A DNA stretch of 47,565 bases. Source: an uncultured beta proteobacterium (GTDB taxonomy: Bacteria; Pseudomonadota; Gammaproteobacteria; Burkholderiales; SG8-39). Positions 18,942 through 30,299 of the stretch are shown piece after piece. The notes under the pieces are model-generated. The model worked only from the letters and a program-made list of their open reading frames with translations, did no database searches and was not told the DNA's origin. The position numbers and the translations under genes are program-made. The stretch lies in contig CAIUKQ010000099.1 in NCBI GenBank assembly GCA_903899705.1, forward strand, positions 1 through 47,565. Reading direction: 5' to 3'. Every line of letters starts with the position of its first letter. Positions within the stretch are counted from its first letter, which is position 1.

Positions 18942-18965
18942 GCCGTACCTCCAGACTCAATCCGG

Positions 18966-20801
18966 CTAGCGCACCATCGATACCTTCAGCGCACTCAGGC
19001 GAGACTCAAGAGCAGGTGGAATTCTGGGTTTGAGGCTTGAGAACAACTCATCGTGAGAAGCCAGTTCCAGCGCCCAATCATCCTTGGAAAACGAAGTGAC
19101 CGACTGGAACTGCTGCGCAGTGAAACTAGCAAGCCCCGTCCACTCGATATCCGCGTAATCCGGCACCCAGCCAATGGGCGTCTCCTGCGCCTTGGCACTG
19201 CCCTGACAGCGCTCAACGAGCCACTTGAGCACCCGCATGTTTTCGCCAAAACCTGGCCAGACAAACTTTCCATTCGCATCGGTCCGAAACCAGTTCACGC
19301 AGAATATCTGCGGACGCTTTTCGGTTGCGCGACCCAGATTGAGCCAGTGACTGAAATAATCACCCATGTTGTAACCGCAGAAAGGAATCATCGCCATCGG
19401 ATCGCGGCGGACCACACCGACCTGCCCGGTCGCGGCCGCAGTCGTCTCGGAACCCATGGTCGCTGCGATATAAACGCCTGTATCCCAGTCGGAAGACTGC
19501 ATGACCAAAGGTACGGTATTTGAACGACGTCCACCGAATACGAAGGCGGAAATCGGAACACCATTGGGGTTCTCCCATTCCGGGTCGATGGACGGGCATT
19601 GCGACGCCGGAACGGTAAACCTGGAGTTCGGGTGTGCCGCTTTGCGCCCGCAATCCGGAGTCCACTCCTGGCCCTGCCAATCAGTGAGCTTCGCGGGCGG
19701 TACGTCGGTCATCCCCTCCCACCAGACATCACCCTCCGGGGTCAAAGCTACATTGGTGAATATGACATTTTCGTTGAGAGAAGCCATGCAATTCGGATTC
19801 GTCTTGACGGAGGTTCCAGGAGCCACGCCAAAGAAACCTGCTTCGGGGTTTATCGCGTAAAGCCGCCCATCCTTTCCAGGCTTGATCCAAGCGATGTCTT
19901 CTCCGATCGTCGATACCTTCCATCCTTGAAAGGCCGGAGGTGGAACCAGCATTGCAAAATTCGTTTTCCCGCACGCCGATGGAAATGCCGCGCTGACATA
20001 GACCTTTTCCCCGCCTGGAGGCGTAACCCCCAGTATGAGCATGTGCTCTGCGAGCCATCCCTGTTCGCGCCCCATGACCGATGCAATTCTCAAGGACAGG
20101 CATTTCTTGCCAAGCAACGCGTTGCCGCCATAACCGGAACCATAGGACCAGATCTCCTTGGTTTCCGGAAAATGCACAATGTATTTCTGATCCTTGTTGC
20201 AAGGCCAGAGCACATCCTTTTTACCCGGCGGGAGCGGTGCCCCCACTGAATGTACGCACGGGACGAAATACCCTTCGGCTCCAAGAACATCCCACACTTT
20301 CGCTCCCATGCGGGTCATGACCTTCATGGACACGACCACATAAGGCGAGTCCGTCAGCTCGATGCCAATGTGGGCAATGGGCGACCCCAAGGGACCCATC
20401 GAAAAAGGAACGACATATAGCGTCCGGCCTTGCATGCAACCGTCAAAAATATTCGTCAGCGTGTGGCGCATTTCCGCCGGATTCACCCAGTTATTAGTCG
20501 CCCCCGCATCTTCCTTGGACTTCGAACAGATGAATGTCCGGTCTTCCATCCGCGCCACATCGGTCGGGTCGGACAGGGCCAGAAAACTGTTCGGACGCAG
20601 TTTGGGATTCAAACGCTTGAACATTCCCGATCCGACCATCTCTTCGCACAAGCGGTCGTACTCCGCCTGGGAACCATCGCACCAGACAACGCGCTCAGAC
20701 TTCACCAGAGCGGCAATTTGCGCCACCCATTCAATGGCTTGCCGGTGTTTCACATAACCCGGCGATTTGAGGTCTATGGCAGGTACAAACGGTTGATTCA
20801 T
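18966..20801 (-). CDS. pckG: Phosphoenolpyruvate carboxykinase (GTP)
   Basis: [17 protein letters not shown]-loop; [32 protein letters not shown]; start chosen at MNQPF. Confidence 0.95.
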   Translation of the reverse strand: MNQPFVPAIDLKSPGYVKHRQAIEWVAQIAALVKSERVVWCDGSQAEYDRLCEEMVGSGMFKRLNPKLRPNSFLALSDPTDVARMEDRTFICSKSKEDAGATNNWVNPAEMRHTLTNIFDGCMQGRTLYVVPFSMGPLGSPIAHIGIELTDSPYVVVSMKVMTRMGAKVWDVLGAEGYFVPCVHSVGAPLPPGKKDVLWPCNKDQKYIVHFPETKEIWSYGSGYGGNALLGKKCLSLRIASVMGREQGWLAEHMLILGVTPPGGEKVYVSAAFPSACGKTNFAMLVPPPAFQGWKVSTIGEDIAWIKPGKDGRLYAINPEAGFFGVAPGTSVKTNPNCMASLNENVIFTNVALTPEGDVWWEGMTDVPPAKLTDWQGQEWTPDCGRKAAHPNSRFTVPASQCPSIDPEWENPNGVPISAFVFGGRRSNTVPLVMQSSDWDTGVYIAATMGSETTAAATGQVGVVRRDPMAMIPFCGYNMGDYFSHWLNLGRATEKRPQIFCVNWFRTDANGKFVWPGFGENMRVLKWLVERCQGSAKAQETPIGWVPDYADIEWTGLASFTAQQFQSVTSFSKDDWALELASHDELFSSLKPRIPPALESRLSALKVSMVR

Positions 20802-20931
20802 GGCTTCAAGCCCCGTAGTGAAAACCCCATGGTTGCGAACGAACTCCATCCAACCATTCCAAACGCCAGGGTAACTAAAAGAAAGGGGGCAATTTTACAT
20901 CGATAAGAGAAATATCGACATCCCGTGCCCC

Positions 20932-20953
20932 TCAAAATAGCCTTCTATTTTGA
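20932..20953. repeat. Perfect 9-bp hairpin in pckG-mnmE intergenic region
   Basis: TCAAAATAG-CCTT-CTATTTTGA; preceded by TCGATA...TATCGA (20900..20918). Confidence 0.5.
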
Positions 20954-21024
20954 TTGCCAACAATTGTGCGAAAAAACTCTTTGGATTTGGATTCCGCCGA
21001 CAATCCCTGAAAAAAGGGCAGGCC

Positions 21025-22365
21025 TTACTTGCCGATACAAAAACGGGAAAATATCTCTCCAAGCAAATCATCCGCCGCAAACTCCCCCGTAATCTCGCAA
21101 AGATCCTGTTGCGCTAGGCGAAGTTCCTCTGCACAAACCTCAAGTCTCGATATCTCGGTCAACGCCGCTGACAGGTGACTGGAGCCCCGGGCAAGCGCAT
21201 CCACATGCCTCGCTCGAGCCATGAAAACATCTTCGCTACCCGGCATCCACCCTGCGGTTTCCAGCAATACGTCGCGCAACAAATCAAGCCCGGCTCCCGT
21301 CTTGGCAGAAAGATGCAAAACCGCATTTCCCGCTTCTTCCTTAATCGAAGGATGGCCACCGATAAGGTCCACCTTGTTGTAGACAAGAACACGCACCACC
21401 TTGTCCGGCAGCCGGGAAAAAATAGCCTCGTCCTCAGCCTGAATTCCAACACCGGCTTCGACAATCAACAGCGCCACATCGGCAAGCCCGATCATTTCCC
21501 AGGTCCTGCCTATTCCTATGGCCTCAACTTCTTCGGTTGTTTCCCGAAGTCCCGCAGTGTCAATGATATTGAGCGGTACTCCAGCAATATTAATGGCCTG
21601 CCGAATGGCGTCTCGAGTAGTGCCGGGAATTGCCGTAACAATCGCCAGGTCTTCGCCTACCAACGCATTGAGCAAGGAACTCTTCCCCATATTGGGCCGA
21701 CCTGCGATTACCACGTTAAGACCATTGCGCAAAACGCTGCCACGCCGGCCTCGATCAATCGCCCGGTCGATCTCCACGCCCAACGCCTCCAGTCGGTTGG
21801 CCACATCGTCCCTGTGCGCGGGTTCGATTTCCTCCTCAGGAAAATCCAGTTCCGCCTCCACACGCATACGGACCTCAATCAATTTCGCAACCAACAAATC
21901 GACAGCGCTGGAAAACTCACCCTGCAGCGAACGCATCGCGCAACGGGCAGAAACGGTGGTCGCGGCATCTATGAGATCGGCAACGGCCTCGGCTTGCGCC
22001 AGATCCAGCTTGTCATTCAGGAATGCGCGCTGGGTAAATTCACCGGGCTTCGCAGGACGTGCCCCGAGTTCCAGACAGCGCCTAAGGATCATTTGCATCA
22101 CGACAGGGCCGCCGTGGCCATGCAGCTCCAGCGTATCTTCACCCGTGTACGACGCCGGGCCGACAAAATGGATGGCCAATCCTTCATCCAGCGCGTGTCC
22201 GCCCCCATCAAGAAACGGCAAAAACGTCGCACGACGCGGCTCCAGAGTCCGCCCAAGGATCCCTGCAATGAGACCGGAAATATTCCGGCCTGAGATCCTC
22301 ACAATGCCGATTCCGCCCTAGCCGGGCGCGGTGGCGATCGCCGCTATGACATCGGATTCCGGCAC
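21025..22365 (-). CDS. mnmE: tRNA modification GTPase MnmE carrying an in-frame amber codon (22320..22318)
   Basis: GTG 22365: VPESDVIAAIATAPG-TAG-GGIGIVRISGRNISGLIAGILG...; GTPase motif GRPNMGKSSLLNALVGEDLAIVTAIPGTTRD; C-terminal CIGK. Confidence 0.9.
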
Positions 22366-22391
22366 TCTGGGATCCCCCCTCCCACCCACGG

Positions 22392-24062
22392 CTACCGTTT
22401 TGGAACAACCGCCTTCGGGGGCTCAAACATGCGGCTGATTTGCCACTGCTGAAGAATGGAAAGAATATTGTTGACCAGCCAATACAGCACCAATCCAGCC
22501 GGGAAAAAGAAAAACATGATGCCAAACGCAAACGGCATGATTTGCATGACCTTGGCTTGGACCGGATCCGGCGGTGTCGGGTTCAGTCGGGTCTGTATAA
22601 CCATCGAACACATCATCAATGCCGGCAGGACATACCACGGATCAATCGCGGCCAGATCGGTGATCCAACCGTAAAACGGCGCATGGCGCAGTTCAACGGC
22701 GGCCAGCAATACCCAGTAGAGCGAGATGAAAACCGGTATCTGCACGAAGATCGGCAAGCAGCCACCAAGCGGGTTGATTTTCTCGGTCTTGTACAACTCC
22801 ATCATCGCCTGGTTCTGCTTCATCCGGTCATTTGCGTACATCTCCCGAATTTTCGTCAAGCGCGGCGTAACCAGTTTCATCTTGGCCATCGACCTGTAAC
22901 TGGTCGCAGATAGCGGGTAAAAGATCAGCTTAATCACCAGCGTCAGCAAGATGATGGCAATGCCCCAGTTTCCGGTCCAGTCAAAAAACAGCTGAAGCAC
23001 CCAAAACAACGGCGCCGCTATGACGGTCAAAAAGCCATAGTCGACAACCAGATCGAGGCCGGGGGCCGCGAGCGTCAACCTCGATTGCTCCTGCGGGCCC
23101 ACGTATACGGGGACGGTTTGCACGGCCTTGCCGCCCGGAGCAATGGTCGCCAACGGGAAGATCATTCCAATCGCGTAAAAATTATCGGCAAGTTTCCGCG
23201 TATAGACTTCCCGCGCCTCCTTTGCCTGCGGCAAAAGCGCGGTCACAAAATGATGCTGGATGATGGCCACCCATCCGTTATCCAACGATTTTGCGACAGG
23301 CGCCTTTCCTTTGTCGATGTCGGAGAATGCCACCTTGTGAAACTTGTCCTCCTCGGAATATATGGCAGCCCCGGTATAGGTGGGCGCCATGGAATTGTCA
23401 TCCGACGGGGCCTTTCCATCACGAACAAGCTGGTAGTAAAGATTGGGCGACAGCGGCGAAGCCGATCCATTGTCGATTTCATTCTTTACGTCGATCGTGT
23501 AGCTGTCACGGTGGAATCCATAGGTCTTGATGAGCCGGATCCCCTCGGGAGAAACCGCCTCCAGGCGCACCTCAAGGGTATTGGCGCCAGGTGCAAGTAC
23601 CGCTTCCTTGACCGTGGAGGAAAATTTTGTCGTGTGATTGGGAAGATTTGTCCCGGTCAGACCGCTATGCAAGCCGTAGCGATGTTCGGGGCCCAGAAGC
23701 ACCAGGTTCTTCTCGCGCGAATTGGTCTCCTTGTGCCGAAGCAGTTCGACATAGACGAGATTGCCTCCAAGTGTGTCGATTTCCACGCGCAAGGCATCGG
23801 TTTCCACATGAATGCGGTCATTCGAGGTCGTCATGGCCGAAGCGTCCGATCGAACCGCGACGCCGGGTGCAGTGGCAGATGGTTCATTGCCCTTGGCCGC
23901 CGGTTGAGGATCCGTCCGCCCCGAGGGTCCGGTTGGGACCGCGGCCCTTTCCGAAACTGCCACAGCCTGCTGCGGTGCCTTAACCTCCTTTTGCCACGCC
24001 TCCCAAAGAAGAAGAACGGAAAAGGAAAACACGAAAAAAAGAATCAGTCGTTGTGTATCCAC
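22392..24062 (-). CDS. yidC: Membrane protein insertase YidC
   Basis: MDTQRLILFFVFSFSVLLLWEAWQKE...; GGCLPIFVQIPVFISLYWVLLAAVELRHAPF. Confidence 0.97.
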   Translation of the reverse strand: MDTQRLILFFVFSFSVLLLWEAWQKEVKAPQQAVAVSERAAVPTGPSGRTDPQPAAKGNEPSATAPGVAVRSDASAMTTSNDRIHVETDALRVEIDTLGGNLVYVELLRHKETNSREKNLVLLGPEHRYGLHSGLTGTNLPNHTTKFSSTVKEAVLAPGANTLEVRLEAVSPEGIRLIKTYGFHRDSYTIDVKNEIDNGSASPLSPNLYYQLVRDGKAPSDDNSMAPTYTGAAIYSEEDKFHKVAFSDIDKGKAPVAKSLDNGWVAIIQHHFVTALLPQAKEAREVYTRKLADNFYAIGMIFPLATIAPGGKAVQTVPVYVGPQEQSRLTLAAPGLDLVVDYGFLTVIAAPLFWVLQLFFDWTGNWGIAIILLTLVIKLIFYPLSATSYRSMAKMKLVTPRLTKIREMYANDRMKQNQAMMELYKTEKINPLGGCLPIFVQIPVFISLYWVLLAAVELRHAPFYGWITDLAAIDPWYVLPALMMCSMVIQTRLNPTPPDPVQAKVMQIMPFAFGIMFFFFPAGLVLYWLVNNILSILQQWQISRMFEPPKAVVPKR

Positions 24063-24077
24063 TCTGGCTTTCTGATT

Positions 24078-24275
24078 TCAAGGTACAGGATCATATCCGC
24101 CACCACCCCATGGATGGCAACGACACAATCGTTTCATTACAAGCCCTGTACCTAGGTAGGCACCGTGCCGGGAGACGGCTCCCAGGGCATATTCAGAACA
24201 GGAAGGTGAAAAGCGACAGTGCTGGCCGAGAAAGGGGCTGATCCCGTACCGGTAGGCGGTGATCATGAAGATCAA
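24078..24275 (-). CDS. yidD: Membrane protein insertion efficiency factor YidD
   Basis: YRYGISPFLGQHCRFSPSCSEYALGAVSRHGAYLGTGLVMKRLCRCHPWGGGGYDPVP; start (TTG 24275 or ATG 24266) uncertain. Confidence 0.9.
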   Translation of the reverse strand: MIFMITAYRYGISPFLGQHCRFSPSCSEYALGAVSRHGAYLGTGLVMKRLCRCHPWGGGGYDPVP

Positions 24276-24343
24276 AACCCTTGAGCAAAAAGAACTGCAT
24301 TTCGATAAAGCAACCCGGAAAACCATGCGACAGGAGGTTTTCG

Positions 24344-24676
24344 TTACCTGGGCAAACCGAGGTGATCGAGAATTTCCACGATCAGCCCCTCCCATTTCCA
24401 AGGCCCGTTCAACCGAACCAGCACGTCCTTGCCTAGTAGGGTCTGTTGTCGAGTTCGAAACCATTCCCGCGCCTGACGCTTAACCAGATTCCGATGAACG
24501 GAAGATGGTAAAAACCGTTTTGGAACAATCAAACCAAGCCGCGCAAGTCCCAATCCGTTTTCCCGGATCTGAACCTGAATGGGGGGCTTTTTGAATCGTT
24601 TTCCGGCCGACAATAAAACCGCAATATCACGCTCACCGAGACGCTGATTGCGGCGATACCCGAATTGCCTGCCCAA
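24344..24676 (-). CDS. rnpA: Ribonuclease P protein component
   Basis: LGLIVPKRFLPSSVHRNLVKRQAREWFR; between rpmH and yidD. Confidence 0.92.
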   Translation of the reverse strand: MGRQFGYRRNQRLGERDIAVLLSAGKRFKKPPIQVQIRENGLGLARLGLIVPKRFLPSSVHRNLVKRQAREWFRTRQQTLLGKDVLVRLNGPWKWEGLIVEILDHLGLPR

Positions 24677-24685
24677 ACCGTAGCG

Positions 24686-24820
24686 TTATACCGAAAGCCT
24701 GGCCCGACCCTTGGCCCTGCGGGCCCGAATCACAGCCCTGCCGCCACGGGTCTGCATGCGAACCAGAAAACCGTGCGTACGCTTGCGCTTTACAACTGAG
24801 GGTTGAAAAGTCCGCTTCAT
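24686..24820 (-). CDS. rpmH: 50S ribosomal protein L34
   Basis: Manual translation [44 protein letters not shown]; absent from the ORF track because of size. Confidence 0.97.
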   Translation of the reverse strand: MKRTFQPSVVKRKRTHGFLVRMQTRGGRAVIRARRAKGRARLSV

Positions 24821-24923
24821 GATCTACCTGCCTTTTGAATTCTTTAAATCAGGGAACCGACCATTTGACATTAGAAGAGGCTGTTTTGTCAATGAAAATC
24901 AATTGTGCACAGATGGATTAGCC

Positions 24924-24932
24924 TGTGGATAA
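24924..24932 (-). promoter_or_regulatory. Consensus DnaA box upstream of/overlapping dnaA start region
   Basis: TGTGGATAA (reverse complement TTATCCACA). Confidence 0.75.
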
Positions 24933-24993
24933 CTCACCCAAAAAGGAGCTAAAATCCAACCCTCTGGACCGCAATAAATACTGGCTCAAAAAT

Positions 24994-26391
24994 ATGGAAG
25001 AATTCTGGCTGGCCTGTTTGAGCCAATTTGAAAAAGACCTTCCGAGTCAACAGTTTAACACCTGGATAAGACCCCTAAAAATTGAATCGACAGATGTCGG
25101 TTCCGGAGAAATCAGGCTCCGTGCGCCAAATCGTTTCGTCCTTCAATGGGTCAAGGAACGATTTGCGCCAAAAATAGAAACCATGGGAACGGATTATTTT
25201 TCCACTCCTCTCAAACTGAAACTGACTCTCGAGCCCTCGCAGGCCCAATCTTCCATTCCCGATGAAAAGGCCACGCGCGCCGCCGGCGAGCCGTTGAGAA
25301 AAAACAGTCCGCCAGGACCATTCCCGTTACCGACCATTCCGGCAATGAGTTCGCGGGGAAACAGCGGGAATCGATCGAATCTCATTGCAGACTTTCGCTT
25401 CGACAATTTTGTTGCAGGCAAGGCAAATCAACTTGCCAGAGCTGCCGCCATGCAGGTTGCCGAACACCCCGGCACTTCATACAACCCTTTGTTCATATAT
25501 GGCGGAGTCGGCCTCGGGAAAACACATCTGATACACGCCGTCGGCAACAGCGTTCTCGAACAGCGCCCCGAAACCAATGTCCGCTACCTGCATGCAGCGC
25601 AGTACATCTCCGACGTTGTTCATGCCTATCAGCAAAAGTCCTTTGACCAGTTCAAAAGCTACTACCACTCATTGGATCTCCTGCTCATAGACGATATCCA
25701 GTTCTTCACCGGCAAAGACCGAACGCAGGAAGAATTCTTCTACGCGTTCAACGCTCTCATTGAGTCCCACAAACAGGTGATCATCACCTGCGACACCTAC
25801 CCAAAAGACCTCGCAGGGATTGATGAACGCCTGAAATCCCGATTCTCCTGGGGATTGACCGTTGCAGTTGACCCCCCTGAGCAGGAAATGCGGGTCGCCA
25901 TCATCCTCAAAAAGGCCGAGAGCCTCTCAATGAAGATCAGCGAAGACGTAGCCTTCTTCATCGCCAAACACATCCGCTCAAACGTCCGGGAACTTGAAGG
26001 CGCACTGAAAAGCGTTATTGCTTTTGCGAGATTCAGCGCCAAGGAAATAACCCTGGACTCCGCAAAAGAAGCCTTAAAGGACCTCGTTTCAGCCCAAAAC
26101 CGTCAAATAACCATTGAGAATATTCAAAGGACAGTCGCAGATTTTTACAAACTGAAGCTCGCCGACCTTCATTCCAAAAAAAGAACCCGAAACATCGCCA
26201 GACCCCGCCAAATGGCAATGGCGCTGGCCAGAGACCTGACACAGATAAGTTTGCCGGACATCGGGGATGCGTTCGGCAATCGCGACCACACCACCGTCCT
26301 GCATGCCTGCCGCACCATTGCCCAATTACGCGAGAAAAATCATGACCTCAACAGGGACTATCACGTGCTAGAGCAGGTTTTAAAAGGATAA
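24994..26391 (+). CDS. dnaA: Chromosomal replication initiator protein DnaA
   Basis: MEEFWLACLSQFEKDLPSQQFNTWIRPL...; NPLFIYGGVGLGKTHLIHAVGN; GDAFGNRDHTTVLHACRTI; upstream GTG 24925 is an alternative start. Confidence 0.96.
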   Translation: MEEFWLACLSQFEKDLPSQQFNTWIRPLKIESTDVGSGEIRLRAPNRFVLQWVKERFAPKIETMGTDYFSTPLKLKLTLEPSQAQSSIPDEKATRAAGEPLRKNSPPGPFPLPTIPAMSSRGNSGNRSNLIADFRFDNFVAGKANQLARAAAMQVAEHPGTSYNPLFIYGGVGLGKTHLIHAVGNSVLEQRPETNVRYLHAAQYISDVVHAYQQKSFDQFKSYYHSLDLLLIDDIQFFTGKDRTQEEFFYAFNALIESHKQVIITCDTYPKDLAGIDERLKSRFSWGLTVAVDPPEQEMRVAIILKKAESLSMKISEDVAFFIAKHIRSNVRELEGALKSVIAFARFSAKEITLDSAKEALKDLVSAQNRQITIENIQRTVADFYKLKLADLHSKKRTRNIARPRQMAMALARDLTQISLPDIGDAFGNRDHTTVLHACRTIAQLREKNHDLNRDYHVLEQVLKG

Positions 26392-26421
26392 CCCGTTGCA
26401 TATCCATTGATATTCAACGCC

Positions 26422-26611
26422 TGTGGATTAAATGCGCAAAACCCGTACACAAAATGTGTCTAAGAGGCCCAAAAAAAGAATATGAAAATTGATCCACAAA
26501 TCATCCTTGATCAATACACCACTTATGCACAACCCAAAACCACGCTTTTGGGCAGTCATTGCGACCCTACACAGCTTTATCCACAGTAAAACCACATCAT
26601 CATTATCATCA
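26422..26611. other. oriC: Probable oriC: DnaA-box cluster in dnaA-dnaN intergenic region
   Basis: TAATCCACA (26422..26430, minus), TGATCCACA (26490..26498), TTATGCACA (26523..26531), TTATCCACA (26577..26585), followed by a CAT/TAT repeat. Confidence 0.75.
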
Positions 26612-26624
26612 TCAAGGAAAAATA

Positions 26625-27734
26625 ATGACTTTGATAAAGATAGATAGACAAGCTCTACTAAAACCACTCCAGGCAGTTTCAGGAATTATTGAACGCCGGC
26701 ATACACTACCGATTCTTTCAAATGTCCTGCTCATACGAAAAAATGCGCTTGTATCTCTGGTTGCCACCGACATCGAGATCGAAATAACCGCATCGACGCC
26801 GGTCAATGCAAATGATGAAGAAACGTCGATTACCGTCGGCGCCAGAAAGTTTCTGGATATATTGAAAGCGCTTCCAGAGACAAGTGAAATCATTCTCTCG
26901 CTGCAGGAAAAACGGCTGCAATTGAAATCAGGAAAAAGCCGGTTCAATCTGCAAACCCTACCGGCAGAAGATTTTCCCCGCTTATCCGCGACTGACGAAC
27001 CCCAAAACACACTTTCGATGCCCCAGAACCTGCTCAAGTCCATGATAGGACTTGTTCAGTACGCAATGGCGCAGCAGGACATCCGCTACTACCTCAATGG
27101 CATGCTCATGGTGCTCGAAGGCTCTACGCTAACGCTGGTTGCCACGGATGGACACCGGCTTGGTTATATCAGCCGTGATCTCGGGGCCGGTTCGTATCCC
27201 CGCAGGGAAGTCATCCTCCCCCGGAAAACCATCATCGAACTCTCGAAATTGCTGAGCGACAGCAATGATCCGATATCAATCGACATTTCAACCAATCAAG
27301 CCCGATTTGCATTCGGAGGAATCTCCCTGATTTCGAAAATGGTAGACGGGAAATTTCCTGACTACACAAGGGTTATTCCGAAGGAACAACCAAAACACCT
27401 GCGTTTGAACCGACTCGAATTGCTTGCCTGCCTGCAACGAGCCGCTATTCTGACAAGCGACAAATTCAGGGGTGTTCGATGGGTTCTTTCCAACGGTAGC
27501 CTGAAAATCATCTGTACCAATACCGAACAGGAAGAGGCGCAGGAGGAAATTGATGTTGACTACAAGGGCGAAACGCTGGATGTGGGCTTCAACGTTGGAT
27601 ACCTTCTGGACGTCCTCAACAACCTCGATGTAGAACAAATCGACTGCGGACTCGGTGATGCCAATTCCAGTGCGCTGATCACAGTGCCAGACAAGGATGA
27701 TTTCAAGTATGTCGTGATGCCGATGCGAATCTAG
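26625..27734 (+). CDS. dnaN: DNA polymerase III beta sliding clamp
   Basis: MTLIKIDRQALLKPLQAVSGIIERRHTLPILSNVLL...YVVMPMRI. Confidence 0.96.
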   Translation: MTLIKIDRQALLKPLQAVSGIIERRHTLPILSNVLLIRKNALVSLVATDIEIEITASTPVNANDEETSITVGARKFLDILKALPETSEIILSLQEKRLQLKSGKSRFNLQTLPAEDFPRLSATDEPQNTLSMPQNLLKSMIGLVQYAMAQQDIRYYLNGMLMVLEGSTLTLVATDGHRLGYISRDLGAGSYPRREVILPRKTIIELSKLLSDSNDPISIDISTNQARFAFGGISLISKMVDGKFPDYTRVIPKEQPKHLRLNRLELLACLQRAAILTSDKFRGVRWVLSNGSLKIICTNTEQEEAQEEIDVDYKGETLDVGFNVGYLLDVLNNLDVEQIDCGLGDANSSALITVPDKDDFKYVVMPMRI

Positions 27735-27788
27735 ATTTAGGAATGAGCCCTTCAGCAACTGCAGGCAGGCCCGAGCAATTCATGATGA

Positions 27789-30227
<2,439 letters not shown>

Positions 30228-30299
30228 GACGAAGGGGCGGTTTTTCGGCCGCCTCACATTCATGTAGCCTTGACGACGGGCCGGCGTCCTGCTGGCAGT

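Noticed and set aside
21175-22293. 372-aa plus-strand ORF antisense to mnmE
   Set aside because: Shadow ORF; no recognisable domain, while mnmE on the other strand is clear
22208-22531. 107-aa ORF spanning the mnmE/yidC junction as an alternative explanation for the mnmE N-terminus
   Set aside because: Different frame, unrelated low-complexity translation; does not repair the amber codon
23085-24155. 356-aa plus-strand ORF antisense to yidC
   Set aside because: Shadow ORF with no domain-like features; yidC is unambiguous
26601-26620. Canonical DnaA-trio call for the CATCATCATTATCATCATCAA repeat
   Set aside because: Polarity is inverted relative to the described 3'-GAT repeat; kept only as a lower-confidence finding
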